Shown here one piece after another: positions 1 to 8,623 of a DNA stretch of 64,000 bases. The notes beneath the pieces are model-generated. The model ran no database searches and was not told where the DNA came from. It saw nothing but the letters and a program-made list of their open reading frames with translations. This DNA is from Polynucleobacter asymbioticus QLW-P1DMWA-1 (GTDB taxonomy: Bacteria > Pseudomonadota > Gammaproteobacteria > Burkholderiales > Burkholderiaceae), in assembly GCF_000016345.1 (NCBI RefSeq), contig NC_009379.1, positions 930,001 to 994,000 on the forward strand. Direction: 5' to 3'. Every line of letters begins with the position of its first letter. Positions within the stretch are counted from its first letter, which is position 1. The translations under genes were made by a program, and so were the position numbers.

Positions 1-34
1 GTGAAGTTTAAGCTTGGCAGTATTTGCGGAATTC

Positions 35-121
35 GCGAGGATGGCGAAATTGGTAGACGCACCAGGTTTAGGTCCTGACGCCAGAAATGGTGTGGGGGTT
101 CGAGTCCCCCTCCTCGCACCA
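35..121 (+). tRNA. tRNA-Leu (anticodon UAG)
   Basis: An 87-nt class II tRNA with encoded CCA. The 7-bp acceptor stem pairs 35-41 with 111-117. The anticodon loop at 67-73 carries TAG at 69-71. A long variable arm precedes a T arm with the TTCGAGT loop. The first anticodon-stem pair (62 with 78) is a C-A mismatch; the other four pairs are standard. It lies directly upstream of tig, as in many proteobacteria. Confidence 0.97.
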
Positions 122-178
122 CAAGATTGCTTCTTGGCTTGGACTTCACATTTCCAGATCTTCAATTAAGAGACGAGA

Positions 179-1516
179 ATGGCTGTGCAGATAGAAAATT
201 TAGGTTCAGTAGACCGTAAAACGACTTTGGAATTCGCTCGTGCCGATTTGGCAAAGTTGCGTGAGGCTCGTTTGGCTAAAGTAGGTAAGACCATGAAAGT
301 GGCAGGCTTTCGTCCAGGCAAAGTGCCTAAGAGCATGGTTGAAAAACAATACGGCATGCAAGTTGATTTTGAACTTCAATTTGATAAAGCATCTGATTTG
401 TTTTATGAGTTATGCCAAAAAGAAGGAATTCCCCTTGCTGGTCAACCTCGTCTTGAGCCTAAGAGCGAACTCGAAGCTGAAACTATCGCTTTTGATGTTT
501 TCTTTGAAGTATTGCCAGAAGTAAAGATGGGCGACTTTAGTGCGGCTGAGGTTACTAAATACACAACTGAAATCGGCGAAGCCGAAATTGATCGCGCCAT
601 AGACGTTCTGCGTAAACAACAAGTGCATTACCATGCACGCGGCGAAGCTGGTGCTCATGGTGATGGTGGCGCAAATACGGCAGCACAAAATGGCGATCAA
701 GTAGTGATCGACTTTGTGGGCAAATTAGATGGCGTTGAATTTGCTGGTGGTAAAGCTGAAAATTTTGAATTTGTATTAGGTGAAGGCCGCATGTTGCCAG
801 AGTTTGAGGCTGCTGCCTTGGGCTTAAAAGTAGGCGAGAGCAAATCCTTCCCATTGACATTCCCTGCGGACTACCACGGTAAAGATGTCGCTGGTAAGAC
901 TGCTGAGTTCACAATTACAGTGAAGTCTGTTAACTGGGCGCACATGCCAGTAGTTGACGATGCCTTTGCTCTTTCTTTAGGCGTAGCTGAAGGCGGTGTT
1001 GCTAAGATGCGTGAAGAAGTAAAGGAAAACTTAGATCGCGAAGTCAAGCGTCGTATTACCTCACTATTAAAAAGTGAAGTAATGGATAAGCTCAATGCTT
1101 TATGTGAGTTAGATGTTCCTAAATCATTGGTTACCTCAGAACAAGAGCGTTTGGTTCAGTCCGCGCGCCAAGATTTGATGCAACGTGGTGTTCCAAATGC
1201 TAAAGATGCACCAATTCCTGCAGAAATATTTGCTGAACAAGCAACTAAACGCGTTCGCCTTGGTTTGATTTTGGGTGAGCTAGTTAAAAAGCAAAACTTA
1301 GCTGCCACTACAGATCAAATTAAAGCTGAAATCGAAGAGCAAGCTGCTACTTACGAAGATCCTAAAGAAGTAGTGCGTTGGTATTACAGCAATCCAAGTC
1401 GCCTGAAGGATATCGAGAACCTTGTTCTCGAAGATAACGTGATTAAGCATTTCACATCTCTTGCTAAGGTGGTTGATAAAGCAATTACCTTCGAAGAGTT
1501 AAGCAAGCTAAACTAA
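179..1516 (+). CDS. tig: Trigger factor, ribosome-associated chaperone and peptidyl-prolyl isomerase
   Basis: Cytosolic chaperone that docks at the ribosomal exit tunnel and shields nascent chains. The ribosome-binding signature FRPGKVP is at residues 44-50. An FKBP-type PPIase domain follows at about 171-255, and a helical SurA-like C-terminal domain covers about 270-430. The length of 445 aa is normal or slightly long. Just before the PPIase domain (about 155-170) is a His/Gly/Ala-rich stretch of roughly ten residues that E. coli Tig lacks. The ATG at 179 has only a weak purine-rich GAG upstream. It heads the tig-clpP-clpX block, in which nascent-chain folding and proteolysis genes sit together. 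Confidence 0.97.
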   Translation: MAVQIENLGSVDRKTTLEFARADLAKLREARLAKVGKTMKVAGFRPGKVPKSMVEKQYGMQVDFELQFDKASDLFYELCQKEGIPLAGQPRLEPKSELEAETIAFDVFFEVLPEVKMGDFSAAEVTKYTTEIGEAEIDRAIDVLRKQQVHYHARGEAGAHGDGGANTAAQNGDQVVIDFVGKLDGVEFAGGKAENFEFVLGEGRMLPEFEAAALGLKVGESKSFPLTFPADYHGKDVAGKTAEFTITVKSVNWAHMPVVDDAFALSLGVAEGGVAKMREEVKENLDREVKRRITSLLKSEVMDKLNALCELDVPKSLVTSEQERLVQSARQDLMQRGVPNAKDAPIPAEIFAEQATKRVRLGLILGELVKKQNLAATTDQIKAEIEEQAATYEDPKEVVRWYYSNPSRLKDIENLVLEDNVIKHFTSLAKVVDKAITFEELSKLN

Positions 1517-1535
1517 ATCGTCGTTAATTAATTAC

Positions 1536-1540
1536 AAGGA
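1536..1540 (+). promoter_or_regulatory. Shine-Dalgarno that decides the clpP start
   Basis: AAGGA lies 7 nt before the ATG at 1548 but only 4 nt before the in-frame GTG at 1545, so the ATG is the better start. Confidence 0.6.
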
Positions 1541-1547
1541 TCATGTG

Positions 1548-2177
1548 ATGAATCAGAACCATTTTCAGTCAGAAAATTTAGAGCCAAAAGGTTTGGGTCT
1601 GGTTCCTATGGTCATTGAGACCTCTGGACGCGGCGAGCGAGCGTATGACATCTACTCCCGCCTATTAAGAGAGCGCGTAGTGTTCTTGGTTGGCGAGGTG
1701 AATGATCAAACCGCAAACTTGGTGATCGCCCAACTCTTATTCCTTGAGAGCGAAAACCCAGACAAAGATATTTCTTTGTATATCAACTCACCGGGTGGAT
1801 CAGTATCGGCAGGTTTAGCCATTTACGATACGATGCAATTCATTAAGCCTCATGTCAGCACCCTTTGCATGGGTATGGCAGCTAGCATGGGTGCATTCTT
1901 ATTGTGTGCTGGTGAAAAGGGCAAGCGCTATGCCTTGCCAAATTCACGCGTAATGATTCACCAGCCTTTAGGTGGTGCACGTGGCCAAGCATCCGATATT
2001 GAAATTCAAGCTCGCGAAATTTTGTACTTGCGTGAGCGTTTGAACAAGATTCTGGCTGATCGCACTGGCCAATCGATTGATACCATTGCAAAAGATACTG
2101 ATCGCGATAATTTTATGTCTGCTGAGCAAGCCCGTGAGTATGGCTTGATCGACAAAGTGATCGAAAAGCGCCCTTAA
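1548..2177 (+). CDS. clpP: ATP-dependent Clp protease proteolytic subunit
   Basis: Serine peptidase that forms the double-heptamer chamber used by ClpX and ClpA to degrade unfolded and tagged proteins. Counting from the ATG at 1548 (209 aa), the triad is Ser113 in GMAASMG, His138 in MIHQP and Asp187 in DRDNF, each shifted by two from E. coli S111/H136/D185. The start was moved from an in-frame GTG three bases earlier because of Shine-Dalgarno spacing. It is 31 bp after tig and 38 bp before clpX, so the three are probably co-transcribed. Confidence 0.98.
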   Translation: MNQNHFQSENLEPKGLGLVPMVIETSGRGERAYDIYSRLLRERVVFLVGEVNDQTANLVIAQLLFLESENPDKDISLYINSPGGSVSAGLAIYDTMQFIKPHVSTLCMGMAASMGAFLLCAGEKGKRYALPNSRVMIHQPLGGARGQASDIEIQAREILYLRERLNKILADRTGQSIDTIAKDTDRDNFMSAEQAREYGLIDKVIEKRP

Positions 2178-2215
2178 GCGCTAATCTTTAAATAAACCAT
2201 TACTAGGCACGCATC

Positions 2216-3577
2216 TTGAGCGATACCACCGGCACTAATTCTTCTGAAAAAGTTTTGTATTGTTCTTTTTGCGGCAAAAGCCAGCATGAAGTAAAAAAGC
2301 TTATTGCAGGCCCTTCTGTATTTATCTGCGATGAGTGTATTGATTTGTGCACCGATATTATTCAAGAAGAAATTGCTAAGTTGCCGAAAGAAGAGGGTGA
2401 TGAGTCTTTACCTACTCCTCATGAAATTCGTGGGAATTTAGATCAATACGTTATTGGCCAGGAGCACGCTAAAAAAACTTTGGCGGTAGCGGTATATAAC
2501 CACTATAAGCGCTTGCAATACCTACCTAAGCCAAAAAAAGAGAAGCTGGATAAGGATGGTAAGCCTGTAGAGGCTTCAGATAAGAAAGAGTCTAAGTTAC
2601 CAGCCAAGGCTATTGTGGATGGCGTGGAATTGGCAAAAAGTAATATTTTGCTTATCGGACCAACAGGCTCAGGTAAGACTTTGTTGGCTCAAACTTTGGC
2701 GCGCATGCTAGATGTCCCTTTTGTCATGGCTGATGCAACTACCTTGACCGAAGCAGGTTATGTTGGTGAAGACGTTGAAAATATCATCCAGAAGTTATTA
2801 CAAGCTTGTGACTACAACGTAGAAAAAGCGCAGCGCGGTATTGTCTATATTGATGAGATTGATAAAATTTCTCGCAAGTCAGATAACCCATCTATCACCC
2901 GTGATGTATCCGGTGAGGGCGTTCAACAAGCATTGCTGAAATTAGTCGAAGGCACTATGGCCTCCGTACCACCTCAAGGTGGTCGCAAGCACCCTAATCA
3001 AGACTTCTTGCAAGTGGATACCACCAATATTTTGTTTATCTGCGGCGGTGCTTTTGACGGCCTTGAAAAAGTGATTCAGCAACGTACTGCTAAAACAGGC
3101 ATTGGTTTTAATGCAACTGTCCCTGGCAAAGATGAGCGTGGCGTAAGTGATTTATTGATTGAGGTTGAGCCAGAAGATTTAATTAAGTTTGGTTTGATTC
3201 CAGAATTAATTGGCCGTTTGCCAGTGGTTGCCACTTTAGCGCAATTGGATGAAGAAGCCTTGATACAGATTTTGACTGAGCCTAAGAATGCCTTGGTAAA
3301 ACAATATCAAGCACTTCTCACAATGGAAGGCTCAGAACTAGAAGTGCGTCGCGAGGCCCTATCTGCAATTGCTAAAAAGGCGATTGCCCGAAAAACTGGT
3401 GCTCGCGGCCTCAGATCTATCCTTGAAGGCTCCTTAATGGATGTAATGTATGACTTGCCATCCCTAAAGAATGTTCAAAAGGTTGTTATAGATGAATCCA
3501 GCATTGCTGAAGGTGGAAAGCCTTTATTGGTCTATAAACAGGATCTGGATCAACCAGATATGAGCAAAAAAGCCTAA
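2216..3577 (+). CDS. clpX: ATP-dependent Clp protease ATP-binding subunit ClpX
   Basis: AAA+ unfoldase that recognises substrates and threads them into ClpP. The N-terminal zinc-binding domain has Cys16, Cys19, Cys38 and Cys41. Walker A GPTGSGKT is at 148-155, the pore-loop motif GYVGED follows, and Walker B is IVYIDEID. The length of 453 aa fits the family, which is usually 415-430, with some extra residues in the linker after the zinc domain. The start is a TTG; the product then begins MSDTTGTN, which aligns with the usual ClpX N-terminus. Transcription probably ends at the terminator at 3602-3623. Confidence 0.98.
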   Translation: MSDTTGTNSSEKVLYCSFCGKSQHEVKKLIAGPSVFICDECIDLCTDIIQEEIAKLPKEEGDESLPTPHEIRGNLDQYVIGQEHAKKTLAVAVYNHYKRLQYLPKPKKEKLDKDGKPVEASDKKESKLPAKAIVDGVELAKSNILLIGPTGSGKTLLAQTLARMLDVPFVMADATTLTEAGYVGEDVENIIQKLLQACDYNVEKAQRGIVYIDEIDKISRKSDNPSITRDVSGEGVQQALLKLVEGTMASVPPQGGRKHPNQDFLQVDTTNILFICGGAFDGLEKVIQQRTAKTGIGFNATVPGKDERGVSDLLIEVEPEDLIKFGLIPELIGRLPVVATLAQLDEEALIQILTEPKNALVKQYQALLTMEGSELEVRREALSAIAKKAIARKTGARGLRSILEGSLMDVMYDLPSLKNVQKVVIDESSIAEGGKPLLVYKQDLDQPDMSKKA

Positions 3578-3601
3578 ATTCTTAGGGTTTTTGCTATTTT
3601 T

Positions 3602-3623
3602 GGGGCATTTTTGCCCCTTTTTT
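3602..3623 (+). terminator. Rho-independent terminator after clpX
   Basis: Perfect stem GGGGCA (3602-3607) / TGCCCC (3612-3617) with a TTTT loop, followed by six T residues. It separates the tig-clpP-clpX unit from lon. Confidence 0.9.
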
Positions 3624-3635
3624 GCACTTTTTACC

Positions 3636-3664
3636 CTTGAATTATCCAAAGTACCACCCATATA
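3636..3664 (+). promoter_or_regulatory. Candidate heat-shock (sigma-32/RpoH) promoter of lon
   Basis: CTTGAAT (3636-3642) and CCCATATA (3657-3664) match the RpoH -35 CTTGAAA and -10 CCCCATnTA elements with a 14-nt spacer, inside the known 11-16 nt range. lon is a classic RpoH target in proteobacteria. The assignment is by pattern only. Confidence 0.65.
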
Positions 3665-3756
3665 GGTAGTATGCTACTCATGAATAAATACTCTATTTAG
3701 TGGTTCATCCGCTAAATGAGCTTAATGAGGAATGATTACTTTGGAGGAATTGCCCT

Positions 3757-6189
3757 ATGCCTGGCCACTTATTACTACCCTCTGAGCCTATTCAACTACC
3801 TTTGCTCCCTTTAAGGGATGTAGTTGTCTTCCCTCATATGGTGATCCCGTTGTTTGTGGGACGCCCCAAATCCATCAAAGCGCTTGAAGCAGCTATGGAA
3901 ACGGGTAAAAACGTTCTTTTGGTTGCCCAAAAAACAGCCGCAAAGGATGAGCCCGGCATAGAGGATCTCTATGAAGTTGGTTGTATTGCCAATATTCTTC
4001 AGATGCTCAAACTTCCAGATGGCACTGTTAAGGTGCTAGTGGAAGGAGTTCAGCGTGCTGAGGTGAGCCAAATTGAAGATAGCTTAGGTTATTTCAATTG
4101 CGAAGCGACGCCTACAGCGATCAATGCTATTGATGCACATGAAACCGAGGCGCTGCGTCGCGCCATCATGGCTCAATTTGATCAATACGTAAAACTGAAC
4201 AAAAAAGTTCCGCAAGAAATATTGTCGTCGCTTGGCGGTATTGACGACCCTAGTCGTTTGGCGGATACCATTTGCGCGCACTTGCCTGTCAAGCTAGAGC
4301 AGAAACAGCGCTTGCTCGAAATGACGGATGTCGTTCAACGTCTTGAAAGTCTATTGGCCGACCTTGAAAGTGAAATCGATATTCTTCAGGTTGAGAAGCG
4401 TATTCGTGGTCGCGTAAAGCGCCAGATGGAAAAGAGTCAACGCGAGTATTACTTAAATGAGCAAGTGAAGGCCATCCAGAAAGAGCTGGGTGAGGGCGAA
4501 GAGGGTGCGGATCTCGAGGAGCTGGAGAAACGAATTAAAGCTGCACGTATGCCTAAAGAGGCTTTGAAAAAAGCCGAGTCTGAGCTTAAGAAACTCAAAT
4601 TGATGTCGCCAATGTCAGCGGAAGCCACTGTCATTCGTAATTTTATTGATACTTTGGTTAATCTTCCTTGGAAGAAAAAAACCAAGATTAATAACGACCT
4701 CACCAATGCTGAAAAAGTTTTGGATGAAGATCACTATGGTTTAGATAAGGTTAAAGAACGCATTCTGGAGTACCTCGCAGTCCAGCAGCGTGTTGACCGC
4801 GTGAAAGCACCTATCCTTTGTTTAGTTGGCCCTCCTGGAGTTGGTAAAACTTCCTTAGGCCAATCTATTGCACGTGCAACGAATAGAAAGTTTGTGCGTA
4901 TGGCGCTGGGCGGAGTGCGTGATGAATCTGAAATTCGTGGTCATCGCCGAACTTATATTGGCTCTATGCCTGGCAAAATTTTATCTAGCCTTACAAAAGT
5001 AGGGGTTCGCAACCCTTTATTCTTATTAGATGAGGTGGACAAGATGGGTATGGATTTCCGTGGAGATCCTGCCAGTGCTTTGTTAGAAGTGTTAGATCCT
5101 GAGCAAAACCATACTTTCCAAGATCATTATGTGGAAGTGGATTTTGATTTATCGGACGTCATGTTCGTGGCAACGTCTAACTCTTTAAATATTCCAGGCC
5201 CTTTATTGGACCGTCTTGAAATTATTCGTCTTGCTGGTTACACCGAAGATGAAAAGACTAGTATTGCTGTTAACTATTTAATTCCAAAGCAAATTAAAAA
5301 TAATGGTCTGAAAAAAGATGAGCTAAAGATTGAAGATAGCGCTGTGCGTAGCATGATTCGTTACTACACCCGAGAAGCTGGCGTACGTTCTTTGGAAAGA
5401 GAAATCAGCAAGATTTGCCGCAAAGTAGTGAAGTTGTTGCTCTTGAAAAAAGAGGCCGCTCCTATTGTGGTTAATGCTGACAATCTTGAGAAGTTTCTCT
5501 CTGTTCGCATGTATGACTTCGGTTTGGCTGGCAAAGAAAACCAAGTTGGCCAGGTAACTGGTCTAGCATGGACAGAAGTAGGTGGTGATCTTCTGACTAT
5601 TGAAGCCGCGGTGATGCCTGGAAAAGGGGTTATTACTCGTACTGGTTCAATCGGCGACGTAATGAAAGAATCAGTTGAGGCTGCACGTACAGTGGTTCGC
5701 TCTAGATCAAAACGCCTTGGCATTACTGATGAAGCTTTTGAGAAGAAAGATATTCATATTCACTTCCCGGATGGCGCAACACCTAAAGATGGGCCTTCAG
5801 CTGGTATAGCAATTACCACTGCTTTGGTATCTGTATTCACAGGCATTCCAATTCGTTCTGATGTTGCAATGACTGGTGAGATAACATTGCGTGGAGAAGT
5901 ATTGCCCATTGGCGGCTTAAAGGAAAAGCTCTTAGCTGCCCATCGTGGTGGGATTAAGTTGGCTTTAATTCCGGAAGAAAATGTCAAAGATTTAATTGAT
6001 ATTCCTGATAACGTCAAAAATGCAATTGAGATTGTTCCTGTTCGCTGGATTGATAAAGTCCTTGAGCTAGCCTTAGAACGCATGCCAGAAGCTTTGCCTG
6101 AGCCGACTCCTGAGGAGTTAGCCAAGAAAGCTGCTGAGGCCAGCAAAGCCAGTGGAAACGTTTCTTCTGGAGATGTTCTTAAGCATTAA
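3757..6189 (+). CDS. lon: ATP-dependent Lon protease (endopeptidase La)
   Basis: Cytosolic AAA+ serine protease that removes damaged and short-lived regulatory proteins. The LonN substrate domain spans about 12-205, followed by a coiled helical region. Walker A GPPGVGKT is at 358-365. The C-terminal protease domain has the Ser681 (DGPSAG) and Lys724 (GGLKEK) dyad, each two residues from E. coli S679/K722. The length of 810 aa is typical, with a short Glu/Ala/Lys-rich C-terminal tail. A GGAGGA Shine-Dalgarno precedes the ATG. It has its own upstream region with a likely RpoH promoter. Confidence 0.98.
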   Translation: MPGHLLLPSEPIQLPLLPLRDVVVFPHMVIPLFVGRPKSIKALEAAMETGKNVLLVAQKTAAKDEPGIEDLYEVGCIANILQMLKLPDGTVKVLVEGVQRAEVSQIEDSLGYFNCEATPTAINAIDAHETEALRRAIMAQFDQYVKLNKKVPQEILSSLGGIDDPSRLADTICAHLPVKLEQKQRLLEMTDVVQRLESLLADLESEIDILQVEKRIRGRVKRQMEKSQREYYLNEQVKAIQKELGEGEEGADLEELEKRIKAARMPKEALKKAESELKKLKLMSPMSAEATVIRNFIDTLVNLPWKKKTKINNDLTNAEKVLDEDHYGLDKVKERILEYLAVQQRVDRVKAPILCLVGPPGVGKTSLGQSIARATNRKFVRMALGGVRDESEIRGHRRTYIGSMPGKILSSLTKVGVRNPLFLLDEVDKMGMDFRGDPASALLEVLDPEQNHTFQDHYVEVDFDLSDVMFVATSNSLNIPGPLLDRLEIIRLAGYTEDEKTSIAVNYLIPKQIKNNGLKKDELKIEDSAVRSMIRYYTREAGVRSLEREISKICRKVVKLLLLKKEAAPIVVNADNLEKFLSVRMYDFGLAGKENQVGQVTGLAWTEVGGDLLTIEAAVMPGKGVITRTGSIGDVMKESVEAARTVVRSRSKRLGITDEAFEKKDIHIHFPDGATPKDGPSAGIAITTALVSVFTGIPIRSDVAMTGEITLRGEVLPIGGLKEKLLAAHRGGIKLALIPEENVKDLIDIPDNVKNAIEIVPVRWIDKVLELALERMPEALPEPTPEELAKKAAEASKASGNVSSGDVLKH

Positions 6190-6215
6190 ATGGGTAGGCT
6201 GAATTTCAGTATCAC

Positions 6216-6252
6216 CGTCAAATTTCCCCTTAAAAAAAGGGTAAATTTGACG
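6216..6252 (+). other. Strong hairpin downstream of lon
   Basis: Perfect 10-bp arms CGTCAAATTT (6216-6225) and AAATTTGACG (6243-6252), extended inside by CCC/GGG across one mismatch, with an A-rich loop. No T tract follows, so it is not a standard terminator. It may stabilise the lon mRNA 3' end or separate lon from the tRNA-Val unit. Confidence 0.6.
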
Positions 6253-6305
6253 GAATCCAAGCCTCAAGACTCTGCTTAGGTTACAATCTCAGCTGTAATA
6301 ATTTG

Positions 6306-6381
6306 GGGCGCTTAGCTCAGTTGGTAGAGCGTCTGCCTTACACGCAGAATGTCGGGAGTTCGAGCCTCTCAGCGCCCACCA
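6306..6381 (+). tRNA. tRNA-Val (anticodon UAC)
   Basis: A 76-nt tRNA with acceptor stem GGGCGCT/AGCGCCC, encoded CCA, anticodon stem TCTGC/GCAGA and loop CTTACAC with anticodon TAC. The T loop is TTCGAGC. It lies between lon and the PpiD-like gene. Confidence 0.97.
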
Positions 6382-6480
6382 AACTATTACCTCTCCTAGC
6401 CGTTTCATGGCTTTCTACCCTCAAATGCTCTCTGCCTAGTAAACTCGCATTATTCTTAATTTTTACTAGCGACTTCACCC

Positions 6481-7944
6481 ATGTTTGATACCGTCCGTAA
6501 GCATCAAAAGTTACTCCAAATAGTTCTGATGCTTTTTATCGTTCCATCCTTTGTGATGTTCGGAATTTCGAGCTATTCCGGTTTTTTGGATAAAGAAACT
6601 GACTTGGTAAAAGTAAACGGGAAACCCATTACTGCACAAGAGGTTGATTCAGCGGCAAAGCGTCAGGCTGAGCGAGTTGGAGGAAACATTCAGATTGCCC
6701 AAAGCTTGCAATTTAGACAGGCAATTTTGAATGAATTGTTACAACAGCGCATCTTAGGATTTGCTGTCATCAACTTACGCTTGCAAGTAGGCAAAGAAGC
6801 CTTGATCAAAAGCTTGCAAAATATTCCGCAGATACGTGCTTTATACCGTCAAGATGGTAGTTTTGATGATGTCCGCTTCAAGCAGCTGTTAGCAAGCAAT
6901 GGTTTGAATGAAGAGCAGTTTTATGCAAGCCAAGCATTTGATCTCAAGATTAGTCAATTTGTGAACTCTGTAGCGCGGACCGAATTACCTACACCCAAAC
7001 TATCTGAAATCGTATCAACTCTTTATGAGACGGAAAGACAGGTCCAATCCTTATCTTTTGATGCCAAAGAGTATATAAACAAAGTTAACCCAACTCAGGA
7101 AGAGTTGCAGGCTTTCTACAATGCGAATACGAAATTATTTGAAAGCCCTGAATACATTGATGTTGAATACATTGTCCTGAAAGCCGATCCTAAGGAGGAT
7201 GCCAAAGGGTTTAGCGCAAAAGCGGATCAGTTCGCTAATATGACTTACGATCAGGCTGATAGTCTTAAGCCAGCTGCCGACAAGCTTAAATTATCGATTC
7301 AAACCCAAAAGGGCATCACTCGCTCAGGTCCTAGTGGCGCATCCAAAGATAATCCCTTAGCTAATCCTAAGGTAGTTCAATCTCTATTTGGTGATGATGC
7401 AGTCAAAAATAAACGCAATATTGAGGCAATCCAGACTTCACCGGGCGTATTTGTTTCCGCTCGCGTTGTGACTTTTCATCCAGCACAAATCTTGCCTTAT
7501 AAAGAAGTGGCAACTGAGGTGAAGCGTCAGGTAAGCCAACGTGCTGCAGAAAAATTGGCTATTGCTGCAGCTGCTGAGCGCTATGCAAGCTTGCAAAAAG
7601 ATCCTAAGCTTGCAACTGGATTTGCGGCGCCGATTTGGGTATCCCGCAATAAACCAGCCAATTTGGTCGGCCTAGCTTTGGATGATGTGATGTCCGTTAA
7701 TACCAACCAATTGCCTGCAATTGTCTCTGTTGCTAACCCAGGAGTTGGGACAACGCTTTATCGAGTAGATCAGGTGCGACAACCTGCTGGCGTAGATGCC
7801 AAGGCTCATAAAGCACAAGCTCAACAAATTCAAGCACTCTCCGCTCAATCTGAATTTGCTGGCTTTATGGCGTATTGGCGTGATGCTGCTAGCGTGAAAG
7901 TCATCAACCCATTGAAACCAGTTTCCACTGGAGCGGGTAGTTAA
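6481..7944 (+). CDS. PpiD-like membrane-anchored periplasmic chaperone lacking the parvulin domain
   Basis: The N-terminus (RKHQKLLQIVLMLFIVPSF, TM about 11-31) and the SurA-N-type chaperone domain (about 36-190) match PpiD, which helps proteins leaving the Sec translocon. Typical PpiD is about 620-640 aa with a parvulin domain near the middle; this product is 487 aa. At about residues 230-250 the sequence passes straight from the segment before the parvulin domain (DVEYIVLKADPKED) to the segment after it (FANMTYDQADSLKPAADKL). No parvulin motif (HILI, GGDLG, FGxHI) is present. The frame is open throughout, so this looks like a clean internal domain loss. Foldase activity could come from the parvulin at 42941-43732. 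Confidence 0.85.
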   Translation: MFDTVRKHQKLLQIVLMLFIVPSFVMFGISSYSGFLDKETDLVKVNGKPITAQEVDSAAKRQAERVGGNIQIAQSLQFRQAILNELLQQRILGFAVINLRLQVGKEALIKSLQNIPQIRALYRQDGSFDDVRFKQLLASNGLNEEQFYASQAFDLKISQFVNSVARTELPTPKLSEIVSTLYETERQVQSLSFDAKEYINKVNPTQEELQAFYNANTKLFESPEYIDVEYIVLKADPKEDAKGFSAKADQFANMTYDQADSLKPAADKLKLSIQTQKGITRSGPSGASKDNPLANPKVVQSLFGDDAVKNKRNIEAIQTSPGVFVSARVVTFHPAQILPYKEVATEVKRQVSQRAAEKLAIAAAAERYASLQKDPKLATGFAAPIWVSRNKPANLVGLALDDVMSVNTNQLPAIVSVANPGVGTTLYRVDQVRQPAGVDAKAHKAQAQQIQALSAQSEFAGFMAYWRDAASVKVINPLKPVSTGAGS

Positions 7945-7951
7945 TTTTTAT

Positions 7952-7970
7952 TCTCGCCAAATTAGCGAGA
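7952..7970. terminator. Possible weak terminator between convergent genes
   Basis: Stem TCTCGC/GCGAGA (7952-7957 with 7965-7970) lies between the PpiD-like gene and the convergent esterase, overlapping the last codons of the latter. Only three T residues follow on the plus strand, so the call is weak. Confidence 0.3.
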
Positions 7971-8621
7971 TTTAAGCATCGAATAATATGGGGCCATTGC
8001 GCCCCATACGTTTTTGAAAAGTATGTTTTGGGCCTTTTCATTCGGATGAATATTATCGGCCTGAAATAATTCCTTATTTGTTGCTAATCCGTTAAAGAAA
8101 AAAGGTAGAAGCTGAATGTGCTCTTGTTTTGCTAGTTGCCCATAGAGGTCTTTAAATTGTTGCGCGTATTCTTTTCCATAATTGGGTGGAATTTGCATAC
8201 CAAATAAAAGAACCTTTGACCCTGACTGCTTACTCAGTTCAATGATTTTTTTTAAGTTATTTTGAGTCTGCTCTATTGTTAAGCCTCTCAGTGCATCATT
8301 TGCGCCAAGCTCAAGCAAAACGATCCTAGGCTTCTTATCATCCAGAAGTTTTTGCGTACGAGTCAGGCCGCCAGAGCTGGTTTCACCGCTAATGCTGGCG
8401 TTAAATACAGTCCACGGGCTGGAATCCTTTTGCAGCTGAGTTTCAAGCAATTTGACCCAACCAGTACCTCGGCTCAGTCCATATTCCGCGGAAAGGCTAT
8501 CTCCCAAGACTAGGATGGTCGGATTTGTTTGAGCGGCGGTAATAAATGGAATTAACAGGCAAAATAGACCTGTTAATACATAGTTTCTTTTTAAGTAAGT
8601 CGTCCATCTAGTTTGATTCAT
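7962..8621 (-). CDS. tesA: Periplasmic SGNH-family arylesterase/lysophospholipase (TesA-like)
   Basis: GDSL/SGNH hydrolase, family of E. coli TesA (thioesterase I / protease I / lysophospholipase L1), which cleaves acyl esters and thioesters in the periplasm. An N-terminal signal peptide of about 30 residues ends near ITAAQT. Catalytic positions are visible: Ser42 in GDSLSAEYG, Asn108 in GAND, and Asp189/His192 in DNIHPN. The length of 219 aa fits. It is divergent from the ABC ATPase at 8624, as tesA/ybbA are in E. coli. The two start codons are only two bases apart, so the ribosome-binding region lies inside the neighbouring gene. Confidence 0.92.
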   Translation of the reverse strand: MNQTRWTTYLKRNYVLTGLFCLLIPFITAAQTNPTILVLGDSLSAEYGLSRGTGWVKLLETQLQKDSSPWTVFNASISGETSSGGLTRTQKLLDDKKPRIVLLELGANDALRGLTIEQTQNNLKKIIELSKQSGSKVLLFGMQIPPNYGKEYAQQFKDLYGQLAKQEHIQLLPFFFNGLATNKELFQADNIHPNEKAQNILFKNVWGAMAPYYSMLKSR

Positions 8622-8623
8622 TT

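Noticed and set aside
6303..6488. Open frame of 61 codons across the tRNA-Val
   Set aside because: It runs through a clear tRNA gene and ends at the start of the PpiD-like gene; no Shine-Dalgarno.
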